Positions 55,492-63,086 of a stretch of DNA of 64,000 nucleotides are shown here, piece after piece. Source of the stretch: Actinomycetota bacterium (lineage in GTDB: Bacteria; Actinomycetota; Acidimicrobiia; Acidimicrobiales; Ilumatobacteraceae); NCBI GenBank assembly GCA_029978335.1, contig JAPOJQ010000001.1, forward strand, positions 1-64,000. The letters run 5' to 3'. Within the stretch, counting starts at the first letter, position 1; each line of letters opens with the position of its first letter. The notes beneath the pieces were generated by a model. That model searched no databases, had not been told where the DNA came from, and was given only the letters and a program-made list of their open reading frames with translations. A program made the translations under genes and the position numbers.

Positions 55492-56288
55492 CCACCCCCT
55501 ACGCTGATGAACTCGCGCTCGCGGTTGAGCTGGCCGATATCTGCGATGGTGTAACGCTGCCCCTCTTCACGTCTCGGTCCTTTAGCGTGGAACACAAGGC
55601 CGATCGCTCTGAAGTCACCGAGGCTGATCGAACCGCTGAACGCCTTGTCGTCGATCACATCATCAACCGCCACCCCGACCATGCCGTGTTCGGCGAAGAG
55701 CACGGCACCGCTGGCGCAACCGATGCCGAATGGACATGGATCATCGATCCGATCGACGGCACCTCCGGCTTCACCCGCGGCATTCCCGTGTGGGCAACGC
55801 TGCTCGCCCTTGAACACCGAGACCGAGGACTCTGCGTCTCGATGATCTCGGCGCCAGCGCTCGGGAGGCGCTGGTGGGCAACCGCCGGAGGCGGCGCGTG
55901 GGCCGATGGCCGACGGTGCGCCGTGTCGATGATCGACGACGTCAGCGAAGCGCAAGTCAACATCATTCTCAACGACGGATGGGGCACCCTCGGCGCAACA
56001 GAACAACTCGTCCGACTTGCTCTTGATGCCCGCCGAAGCCGAGGAATGGGCGACTTTTGGCAGCACTGCCTCGTAGCAGAAGGCGCAGTCGACATTGCCG
56101 TTGATGCAGTTGGCCTCGAGCCGTACGACATCGCCGCTGTCCGGTTGCTGGTGGAGGAAGCCGGCGGCCGACTCACCGACCATCAGGGGCAGAGCAGCCA
56201 CGCAGGCCCAACGGCCATCAGCTCCAATGGCCTTCTTCACGACGAGGTACTTCGCCGGATCGGCACGGCGGTACCGTTCGTCACATGA
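55488..56288 (+). CDS. Inositol monophosphatase family protein (HisN-like)
   Basis: Mg-dependent sugar-phosphate or histidinol-phosphate phosphatase, 266 residues. Metal sites GEEHG (around 68), IIDPIDGTSGFTRG (around 85-98) and the C-terminal EPYDIAAVRLLVEEAGGRLTD (around 205-225, replacing the usual WDxAAG) are present. The pattern GFTRGIPVWATLLAL fits the histidinol-phosphatase (HisN) subgroup better than inositol phosphatases, but no his gene is nearby. Confidence 0.87.
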   Translation: MTTPYADELALAVELADICDGVTLPLFTSRSFSVEHKADRSEVTEADRTAERLVVDHIINRHPDHAVFGEEHGTAGATDAEWTWIIDPIDGTSGFTRGIPVWATLLALEHRDRGLCVSMISAPALGRRWWATAGGGAWADGRRCAVSMIDDVSEAQVNIILNDGWGTLGATEQLVRLALDARRSRGMGDFWQHCLVAEGAVDIAVDAVGLEPYDIAAVRLLVEEAGGRLTDHQGQSSHAGPTAISSNGLLHDEVLRRIGTAVPFVT

Positions 56289-57448
56289 CCGAGCAGCAAC
56301 GCTTCACGGCTGCCACCGAAGCGGTGAATGCAGGACGCAGCGTCAATGATGGCGCGCTCTCAGCACCACTGTGGACAAACGTGGTGTGGGAAGCGGGCGA
56401 TGCCTCGATCGCTGCTGCGCAGGCAGATGCCGTTCGACCCGACCGTTTCTACGGCCGCTACGGCAATCCCACCGTCACCGCGTTCACCGATGCCATTGCA
56501 ACGCTCGAGCACGCCGAAGCAGCGCTGGCTTTCGGTTCAGGCATGGGTGCGTTAGCAACAACGGTGTTCGCGCTGTGCTCCAACGGCGACCACGTCGTCG
56601 CCTCCGACCGCTGCTACGCCGGCACTCGAGCCCTGCTCGATGGTCCAGCGGCACGTCTTGGCATCTCAACCACGTGGGTTGACGCAACGACACCAGGCGC
56701 TGTTGCCGCAGCCGTCATACCCGGCCGAACGATGCTCGTCATCGTCGAGACACCATCGAACCCGCTGCTCGATCTGGTCGACCTCGACGAAATCGGCAAC
56801 ATCACAGGGCCATTCACCATGGTCGATTCAACGTTCGCCACCCCGCTCGGTCAACGACCACTCGACTACGGCATCGACCTAGTGATGCACTCGGCCACCA
56901 AAGGGATCGCTGGCCATAACGACGTAACAATGGGCGTCGTCGCAGGCGAACGTGAATTGATCGACACGATCTGGGGCTACTCGACCATTCACGGCGCCAC
57001 GCCGTCCCCGTTTGATGCCATGCTCGCCTTGCGCGGTCTGCGCACGCTCGATGTGCGTCATGAACGCCAGAGCACCACCGCGGTTCACCTCGCACGACAA
57101 CTGCAGTCGCATCCAGGTGTCACGGCCGTCCACTATCCACTGCTCGATACACACCCTCGGGCCGAACTGGCCGCACGACAGATGACGCGTGGCGGTTCAC
57201 TGCTGTCGTTCGAGTTGACTGAGGATCGTTACGCCGCATTCGTTGATTCGCTTACCCTTATTCGTTGTGCCACCTCGCTCGGCGGGCCAGAAACCATCGT
57301 GTGTCAACCGTCGACGACGACACATGCCCATCTCAGCGTCGGCGATCGGCTCGCCATCGGGATCTCTGAACGACTGGTGCGGATGTCGGTTGGCCTTGAG
57401 CACGTCGATGACCTCTGGGCCGATGTCGCTGGCGCCCTGACGCCGTAA
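56285..57448 (+). CDS. Cys/Met metabolism PLP-dependent enzyme (cystathionine gamma-synthase/lyase type)
   Basis: Fold-type I PLP enzyme in trans-sulfuration or related gamma-elimination/replacement. 387 residues. YGRYGNPTVTAF (around 58-69), LAFGSGMGA (around 81), VDSTFATPL (around 179) and the PLP lysine in HSATKGIAGHNDVTMG (Lys around 203) are intact. It is coupled by a 4-base overlap to the phosphatase, and the stop TAATG overlaps the next start. Confidence 0.9.
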   Translation: MTEQQRFTAATEAVNAGRSVNDGALSAPLWTNVVWEAGDASIAAAQADAVRPDRFYGRYGNPTVTAFTDAIATLEHAEAALAFGSGMGALATTVFALCSNGDHVVASDRCYAGTRALLDGPAARLGISTTWVDATTPGAVAAAVIPGRTMLVIVETPSNPLLDLVDLDEIGNITGPFTMVDSTFATPLGQRPLDYGIDLVMHSATKGIAGHNDVTMGVVAGERELIDTIWGYSTIHGATPSPFDAMLALRGLRTLDVRHERQSTTAVHLARQLQSHPGVTAVHYPLLDTHPRAELAARQMTRGGSLLSFELTEDRYAAFVDSLTLIRCATSLGGPETIVCQPSTTTHAHLSVGDRLAIGISERLVRMSVGLEHVDDLWADVAGALTP

Positions 57449-58011
57449 TGCTCACCAGCATTGCCGTCTCGCTGTTCACTGTGTTCGTCGCCGAAATTGG
57501 CGACAAGACACAGATCATCGCGCTGGGTTTTGGTGCTCGGCATCGCCTTCGTGTGGTCGTCATCGGCCTTGGCTTGGGTTATGCCATCTCCAATCTCGCG
57601 GCCACGTTGATCGGTGCTGCGCTCGGCGACGCCCTTCCCGCTCGAACGATCGGCATCATCAGCGGGCTGATCTTCTGTGGTTTAGCAATCTGGACCATTC
57701 GCGATGCAGCGCACCAGCACAACGACACGACCACCACCATTCGCGGCCCTGCGGTCATCGCGGTGGCAGTCGCCATTGCGATCGGCGAACTCGGCGACAA
57801 GACACAGATCGCAACGGCCGCTCTCGCGACGAGCGGCACTGTTGCCGGCACCTGGATCGGTGCGACGGTCGGCGCTACGGCTGCTGGAGCCCTCGGCGCC
57901 GTCGCTGGTCATCGTCTCGCTGGGAGCATCACACCAACGGCGCTTCGACGAGGCGCTGCTGCGGCGTTCGCACTCGCTGGAGTGGTCACGTTGGTGACCA
58001 GCCTGCGTTGA
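57448..58011 (+). CDS. GDT1/TMEM165 family cation transporter (UPF0016)
   Basis: Six-segment membrane protein of 187 residues, a family linked to Mn2+/Ca2+ export. The two inverted-repeat signatures are AEIGDKTQIIALGFGARH (around 13-30) and GELGDKTQIATAALATSG (around 112-129), with the conserved ExGDK(T) acids in the membrane. It starts one base inside the PLP enzyme stop and ends 4 bases from the convergent nfuA-like gene. Confidence 0.92.
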   Translation: MLTSIAVSLFTVFVAEIGDKTQIIALGFGARHRLRVVVIGLGLGYAISNLAATLIGAALGDALPARTIGIISGLIFCGLAIWTIRDAAHQHNDTTTTIRGPAVIAVAVAIAIGELGDKTQIATAALATSGTVAGTWIGATVGATAAGALGAVAGHRLAGSITPTALRRGAAAAFALAGVVTLVTSLR

Positions 58012-58015
58012 ACGT

Positions 58016-58669
58016 TCAGGCGTAGTAGGGGTTGGAACCAGTGGTGTGGTCGGTGAGATCGCGCACCGCGGTGATCGCAGCTACGGCCTCAACGACCATC
58101 GTCTGCACCCCATCGAGCATGGTTGCTTTGCTCATCGAGCATCCGTGGCAACCGCCGCCCATCGTCATGTAGGCAGTGCCCTCTCCATCGTGACCGACGT
58201 AGGTCACGAATCCGCCGTGAGCAGCGAGCGCCGGGTTGACTTCAGCCGCCACCAGCGCCTCAACCTCAGCCGACACCGCATCGTCGGTCGTGAGCCCTTC
58301 GATCGTGGGCGCCGACGGTCGATTGGGGTTGCGGATCACGAGGCCCTGTGATTCGGTGTGATCGAGCACTGCACCACGAAGCAACTCAACGGAATCCGCT
58401 GGCACGATCACTTTCAGGTCGCCGATGGTGCGCACTTCGTCGGTAAACGCTGCCGTGAGGAACTCATCGAAACCAAGGTCATAGCGAAACTCTTCACCCG
58501 GTGCCGAGATGATGGCCATCCTGAGCCCTAATGACGAGGGATCTTCCTCTGCATCACGCAACCCAAGGATGACCGAGCGCGCCGCTTCGGTGATCTCAAC
58601 GATCGGGGCGGACACGTCAACCGCATCGGTGGCTGCAAAGGGACTTTGCCGGGCGTCGGGCGCTGACAT
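58016..58669 (-). CDS. nfuA: NfuA-like iron-sulfur cluster carrier
   Basis: 217 residues with an A-type-like (HesB) N-terminal domain (around 25-110, EITEAARSVILGLRD) lacking its cluster cysteines, followed by a NifU C-terminal domain with the cluster-binding CHGC (around 177-180) in GGGCHGCSMSKATMLDGVQ. This is the NfuA architecture, delivering [4Fe-4S] clusters to targets such as radical SAM enzymes. The ATG is 6 bases after TAGCCT. Confidence 0.92.
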   Translation of the reverse strand: MSAPDARQSPFAATDAVDVSAPIVEITEAARSVILGLRDAEEDPSSLGLRMAIISAPGEEFRYDLGFDEFLTAAFTDEVRTIGDLKVIVPADSVELLRGAVLDHTESQGLVIRNPNRPSAPTIEGLTTDDAVSAEVEALVAAEVNPALAAHGGFVTYVGHDGEGTAYMTMGGGCHGCSMSKATMLDGVQTMVVEAVAAITAVRDLTDHTTGSNPYYA

Positions 58670-58675
58670 GGGATC

Positions 58676-58685
58676 AGGCTACCGT
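58676..58685. promoter_or_regulatory. Overlapping divergent -10 boxes, nfuA and MDMPI gene
   Basis: TAGCCT on the minus strand (58681-58676, 6 bases before the nfuA ATG) and TACCGT on the plus strand (58680-58685, 8 bases before ATG 58694) share the central TA within a 24-base intergenic region. Confidence 0.6.
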
Positions 58686-58693
58686 CGAGTGTC

Positions 58694-59458
58694 ATGACGG
58701 TCGATCCCTACGTGACGTGTCCGCTTGCGGTGAGCACCTACATCGAGTCGGTTCGGTCCGATGCCGCAACACTCGCCGACCTTGGCCGGGTCGAACCGCT
58801 CACCACACCGATTGCGACCTGTGGTGAGTGGACACTTCGAGAACTCCTTCGTCATGTGGGTTTCGTCCACCGTTGGGCCACGCACGCCATCGCCGATGCC
58901 GCCGCCCCTGACCGTGCCAGCGTGCCAATGCCAGCAGACGAGACGAGCGACTCGCTCGTGTCGTGGTTCATCGAGGGCGCGAACGGCATCAGCGAGGCAT
59001 TAGCAACACTGCCCACCGACGCACCGACATGGCATCCCTTTCCTGCGCCGCTCGTTGGTGCCGTCTGGGTGCGTCGTATGGCGCACGAAACAATGGTGCA
59101 CCGACTCGACGGTGAACTCGCTGCCGGACGCACGCCGTTCGTTGACCCAGTGCTCGCCAGCGATGGTATTGATGAGTATCTGAGCCTGATCGTTCCGCAT
59201 CTCGTCCGACAGGGACGCGTTGACCTCCCCACGTCGTCGCTCCACCTCCATTGCACCGATGTCGCCGGCGAATGGCTGGTCACGAACATCGATGGACTCG
59301 GTCTCGTCCGAGAACACGCCAAAGGCGATGCCGCTGTCCGTGGGCCCGCAGGGGCCATACTCGCCGAGCTCTGGGGCCGGCGCGCAGCACTCGGTCAGTG
59401 CGACATCGTCGGCGACGCATCTGCGGCTGACGCATGGCTCGCCATCGGAGGAAACTGA
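58694..59458 (+). CDS. Maleylpyruvate isomerase (mycothiol-dependent/DinB-like) family protein
   Basis: 254-residue MDMPI-family protein. The N-terminal helical bundle has metal-ligand candidates in ELLRHVGFVHRW (around 50-60) and MAHETMVHRLDGE (around 131-143), with the MDMPI C-terminal domain after 165. Such proteins use mycothiol, the actinobacterial thiol, in many cases; the real reaction is unknown. The ATG is 8 bases after TACCGT. The start is 24 bases from the divergent nfuA-like start. Confidence 0.85.
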   Translation: MTVDPYVTCPLAVSTYIESVRSDAATLADLGRVEPLTTPIATCGEWTLRELLRHVGFVHRWATHAIADAAAPDRASVPMPADETSDSLVSWFIEGANGISEALATLPTDAPTWHPFPAPLVGAVWVRRMAHETMVHRLDGELAAGRTPFVDPVLASDGIDEYLSLIVPHLVRQGRVDLPTSSLHLHCTDVAGEWLVTNIDGLGLVREHAKGDAAVRGPAGAILAELWGRRAALGQCDIVGDASAADAWLAIGGN

Positions 59459-59461
59459 GCC

Positions 59462-60406
59462 ATGGGATCCGGCAACCGGGCACGGATCCCCCAGCAACTC
59501 ATCGGCCAACTCGCGGTCGTCGGTGCCACTACGTGTTTCGGCTTGAGCTACTCCGTCATCAAATGGCCTGGCACCTCAGGTTCGGTCATCGCATGGTGGC
59601 GGCTTGCCGTCTCAACCGTGATCTGGTGGACCATCCTCGCCATACGCCGCCAACGCCGCGGTGTGCCGTTCCCCTCTCGAGCCACGTGGCGCGCCGTGGC
59701 GCCGGCCGCATTGTTCTTCGGTCTCAACATCTCGGTGCTGTTCACGGCAGTCACCCGAACGAGCGTTGCGCACACCGAGTTCATCACTGCACTCGCACCT
59801 GTCTTGCTCATCCCCGCCGGCTTTGTGCTGTTCCGTGAGCGACCACAGTGGCGAGCCTTGCGATGGGGAGCGTTGAGCTTCATCGGCATCGTCATCGTGT
59901 TAGCGGCCGGGCCATCTAACGGAGTTGCGACCGTCGGTGGTGACCTCCTCATGATCATCGCCGTATCGGCCTACGTCGGCTACCTCCTCAGCGCGAAGCG
60001 CGCTCGATCGGTCGGCATCAGCACCGTCGAGTTCATGTCGATCATGATGCCGGTCGCACTCATCACCGCCACGCCGGTGGCGCTTGCCGTGTCAGCGGAC
60101 GAATTCATTCCCTCATCGGGAACGACGTGGGCAGCGATTTCGATCCTGGCGGTGCTCACCGGCATGCTCGCTCACGGGTTCGTGGTGTACGCGCAGCGAA
60201 CCGTGCCCATCGCGACCATCGGTGTCATCCAATCCGGCCAGCCCGCACAAAGCACGTTCTGGGCGTGGCTCTTCCTCGGCGAGACCATCTCACTCACTCA
60301 GGTCCCCGGCATGATCTTGGTGATCGCCGGCTCGGCGCTCGTGGTGTGGACAGGCCAACGTCGACATGCCGGTCACTCCCGCGTCACCAGCGATCAACCA
60401 ACCTGA
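59462..60406 (+). CDS. EamA/DMT-superfamily transporter
   Basis: Ten-segment membrane transporter made of two EamA repeats (around 12-140 and 155-300), 314 residues. SYSVIKWPGTSGSVIAWWRL in repeat 1 and AQRTVPIATIGVIQSGQPAQSTFWAWLFLGE in repeat 2 (segments GVIQSGQPA, FLGE) follow the family. GGAGGAAA precedes the ATG, 3 bases after the MDMPI stop. The substrate is unknown. Confidence 0.9.
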   Translation: MGSGNRARIPQQLIGQLAVVGATTCFGLSYSVIKWPGTSGSVIAWWRLAVSTVIWWTILAIRRQRRGVPFPSRATWRAVAPAALFFGLNISVLFTAVTRTSVAHTEFITALAPVLLIPAGFVLFRERPQWRALRWGALSFIGIVIVLAAGPSNGVATVGGDLLMIIAVSAYVGYLLSAKRARSVGISTVEFMSIMMPVALITATPVALAVSADEFIPSSGTTWAAISILAVLTGMLAHGFVVYAQRTVPIATIGVIQSGQPAQSTFWAWLFLGETISLTQVPGMILVIAGSALVVWTGQRRHAGHSRVTSDQPT

Positions 60407-60431
60407 CATCTCCATCGGGTAGTAAGGATGC

Positions 60432-61259
60432 GTGCGCATCCTGGTAACGAACGACGACGGCATCTCCTCGGTGGGTCTCCACCACCTGGCGCGAGCAATG
60501 ACACGACACGGTCATGTCGTGGTGGTCGCACCCGACACCGAATACTCCGGTGCCGGGGCGGCAATCGGTGCAATCCACCGCAATGTGCCCGAAGTCCACG
60601 AAGCAAAGATCGATGGCGTGCCCGAGTCCTGGGCGGTGAGCGGGGCGCCGGCATTGTGCGTGTTCATGGGGCGCCTCGGTGCATTTGGAGAGCCGTTCGA
60701 TCTGGTGGTGTCGGGCATCAACCCAGGGGCGAATGTCGGTCGCAGCGTGTACCACTCCGGCACGATCGGTGCATGTCTGACGGCTCGCAATGGGGGCATC
60801 AGCGGTGTGGCCGTGAGCCAGGCGGTCACCGGTTGGGGTGTCGAAGGCCAAGGTTGGGACGACATGATCGCCAATCAACGCTGGGAGACCGCTGCGTCGG
60901 TGGCTGACAGCTTCGTCGAAGGACTCATCGCTGGGGGCCTGCCGGGCGAACCGGTGGTCGCCAACATCAATGTGCCCAACACGTCGGTCGCCGACCTGCG
61001 CGGATGGCGTCGCACTCGGGTCGAATTTGAGCCGATTCGCGGCATGTCCAAAGCCGTCCTTCATCCCATCGAAGGGCAAGCCGGTTCGTATTCGGTGGAA
61101 TTCTCTTATGGGGAAGCAGCGGATCTTCCCGATGACACCGATGGTGGTGCCGTCGAGGCTGGCTATGTCTCGATCGGTTATCTCTCTCGCCTCACCGCTC
61201 TCGATCGCCATGATCTCGACGCTGCGGAGCGTGCCGTTGACTCGCTCCTTGGGGGCTAA
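60432..61259 (+). CDS. surE: 5'/3'-nucleotidase SurE
   Basis: Survival-protein E family nucleotidase, removing phosphate from nucleoside monophosphates. 275 residues. RILVTNDDGISSVGL (metal Asp8 and Asp9, around 2-16), VVVAPDTEYSGAGAAI (around 33) and VSGINPGANVGRSVYHSGTIGA (metal Asn around 99) are intact. The GTG start lies 6 bases after TAGTAA, a weak -10. It ends 18 bases before the thiamine-operon riboswitch leader. Confidence 0.95.
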   Translation: MRILVTNDDGISSVGLHHLARAMTRHGHVVVVAPDTEYSGAGAAIGAIHRNVPEVHEAKIDGVPESWAVSGAPALCVFMGRLGAFGEPFDLVVSGINPGANVGRSVYHSGTIGACLTARNGGISGVAVSQAVTGWGVEGQGWDDMIANQRWETAASVADSFVEGLIAGGLPGEPVVANINVPNTSVADLRGWRRTRVEFEPIRGMSKAVLHPIEGQAGSYSVEFSYGEAADLPDDTDGGAVEAGYVSIGYLSRLTALDRHDLDAAERAVDSLLGG

Positions 61260-61264
61260 GCCGG

Positions 61265-61270
61265 TACCCT
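61265..61270 (+). promoter_or_regulatory. Putative -10 box of the thiamine operon
   Basis: TACCCT, which would start transcription near 61277, just ahead of the TPP riboswitch fold. Confidence 0.4.
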
Positions 61271-61276
61271 TGCGCT

Positions 61277-61370
61277 ACCGATAACCGAAGGGGAGCTCAC
61301 GCCAAGTGGGCTGAGAGGGTGGCTGGGGCCGCCGACCCGATGACCTGATCCGGGTAATGCCGGCGGAGGC
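61277..61370 (+). ncRNA. TPP riboswitch (THI element)
   Basis: The leader of thiN contains the conserved TPP aptamer core: GGGGAGC (61290-61296), the P3 hairpin CTCAC/GTGGG, CTGAGAGG (61311-61318), an extra hairpin GGTGGC/GCCGCC, and ACCTGATCCGGGTAATGCCGGCG (61343-61365). The ribosome site GGAGG (61365-61369) directly ends the aptamer, 5 bases before the GTG, so ligand binding should hide it and block translation. No terminator hairpin lies between the aptamer and the start. Confidence 0.95.
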
Positions 61371-61374
61371 AGTA

Positions 61375-62055
61375 GTGAACGAATCGACCGAACAGCGAGC
61401 CGCTCGGTGGGTGATCGTCGTCACCGGCGCCGAACCATTCGATCAACACGTCATCGATGACATTCCCAACGACGCCGAAGTAATTGCCGCCGACTCCGGT
61501 CTCGATCACGCGCTGGCCGTTGGACTCACACCGTCGACCGTCGTCGGCGACTTCGACTCGATCAGCGAGGCTGGACGCCGCTGGGCCGACGCCAATGCCA
61601 CCATGATCAGCCATCCGGTCGACAAGGACGCCACGGACACCGAACTTGCGCTCGCCCTCGCAGCCGACCTCAATCCTGATCATCTCGTCCTCGTCTCAGG
61701 TGGCGGCGACCGCCTCGATCACATCTTTGCGGCCATTGGCGCACTCACGTCGTCGGTGCTCGTCAGCGTTCCGGTGCTCGAGGCTCGATGGGGCTCCGAG
61801 CGGATCCGAGTGCTGCATGGTCCGGGCCGGGCGACGATTCCCACGACCGTTGGTGCCACCGTGTCGGTGCTCGCGCTCGCCGGGCCGGCGACCGGGGTCG
61901 GACTCACCGGAACGAAATGGACGCTTGACCACGACGAGCTCAGGCCGCTAGCGGGCCGTGGCGTCAGCAACGTGGCAACCGATGACACGGTGACGGTCAC
62001 TGTGACCACCGGCGTGCTCGCCGTATTCCACTCCTGCGGGGCTGCCGCCTCATGA
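61375..62055 (+). CDS. thiN: Thiamine pyrophosphokinase
   Basis: Converts salvaged thiamine to TPP. 226 residues. AADSGLDHALAVGLTPSTVVGDFDSIS (around 35-60: ADSGLDHA, GDFDS), the dyad HPVDKDATDTELAL (around 80) and GGGDRLDHIFAAIG (around 107) are the catalytic motifs. The GTG at 61375 uses the riboswitch-adjacent GGAGG; an ATG at 61357 would lie inside the aptamer. It overlaps thiB by 4 bases. Confidence 0.94.
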   Translation: MNESTEQRAARWVIVVTGAEPFDQHVIDDIPNDAEVIAADSGLDHALAVGLTPSTVVGDFDSISEAGRRWADANATMISHPVDKDATDTELALALAADLNPDHLVLVSGGGDRLDHIFAAIGALTSSVLVSVPVLEARWGSERIRVLHGPGRATIPTTVGATVSVLALAGPATGVGLTGTKWTLDHDELRPLAGRGVSNVATDDTVTVTVTTGVLAVFHSCGAAAS

Positions 62056-63086
62056 TGCGGCGCTCTCTCCTTGCTGCGTTGCTCGTCGTCATCACAGCGT
62101 GCGGTTCGCCAACAGAACCGAACGTCGTCACCCTCGTGACCTATGCGTCGTTTCCGGTCAGCGATACGCCTCTCAACGCAGCGATTACCCGATTCAGCGC
62201 TGCGTCTGGCATCGAGGTCAACATCGTGATCGCTGGCGATACCGGCACCATGGTGACCAAAGCCGCACTCACGGCCGGCAATCCCGAAGGCGACGTCATG
62301 TGGGGCATCGACTCGACGATGCTCGGCCGTGCGGTCGACAGCGAGATCTTTGAGTCGTACCGCTCACCCTCAGCTGATCGCATCCGCCCCGAACTCGCTG
62401 ACACGGTGCCCGATGAGTTGGTCACTCCGGTCGACTTTGGCGACGTGTGCGTGAACTTCGACCGTGAATGGTTCGATGCCGCTGGTCTGGCACCACCGGC
62501 GACGCTCGACGACCTGATCGACCCGATGTATGCCGACCTGCTGGTGGTCGAGGATCCCGCGGCATCATCGCCTGGCCTGGCGTTCTTGCTCAGCACCATC
62601 GACCGCAATGGAGACGGTTGGGAGCGGTATTGGCGACAACTCGTCGACAACGGTGTGCTCGTCGCACCCGACTGGGACAGCGCCTACTACGGCGCCTTCA
62701 CCCGAGCCGGTGGCGACCGCCCACTCGTGGTCAGCTACGGGTCGAGCCCACCCTATGAAGTGCTGTTCAGCGACAATCCCGATGCCACGACCGCGCCCAC
62801 TGGCGTGATCGCTGACACCTGCTATCGACAGATCGAATACGCCGGGGTATTGCGGGGCACCGATGCGCCCGAGGCCGCCCGTCGATTGATCGATTTCTTG
62901 ATCTCGGACGAGGTGCAACAACTCGTTCCACTCGATCTCTACGTCTTTCCAGCGGTCGACGTCGCGCTCGACCCAGTGTTCGTTCGTCACGCGGTCATCC
63001 CCGATGACCCCGCCATGATCGATGCAGCAACCATCGACACCTCTCGAGCGGATTGGATTTCCCGGTGGTCCGAGATCGTGGGCTGA
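62052..63086 (+). CDS. thiB: Thiamine ABC transporter substrate-binding lipoprotein
   Basis: Periplasm-side thiamine-binding protein, 344 residues. The lipoprotein signal MRRSLLAALLVVITAC places the anchored Cys near 17. The mature part has the ThiB/AfuA pattern VTYASFPVSD (around 30), GDVMWGIDSTMLGRA, PVDFGDVCVNFDREWF (around 128), the DPAASSPGLAFLL segment and VSYGSSPPYEVLF (around 228, ligand contact in this family). It is coupled to thiN and overlaps thiP by 22 bases. Confidence 0.93.
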   Translation: MMRRSLLAALLVVITACGSPTEPNVVTLVTYASFPVSDTPLNAAITRFSAASGIEVNIVIAGDTGTMVTKAALTAGNPEGDVMWGIDSTMLGRAVDSEIFESYRSPSADRIRPELADTVPDELVTPVDFGDVCVNFDREWFDAAGLAPPATLDDLIDPMYADLLVVEDPAASSPGLAFLLSTIDRNGDGWERYWRQLVDNGVLVAPDWDSAYYGAFTRAGGDRPLVVSYGSSPPYEVLFSDNPDATTAPTGVIADTCYRQIEYAGVLRGTDAPEAARRLIDFLISDEVQQLVPLDLYVFPAVDVALDPVFVRHAVIPDDPAMIDAATIDTSRADWISRWSEIVG

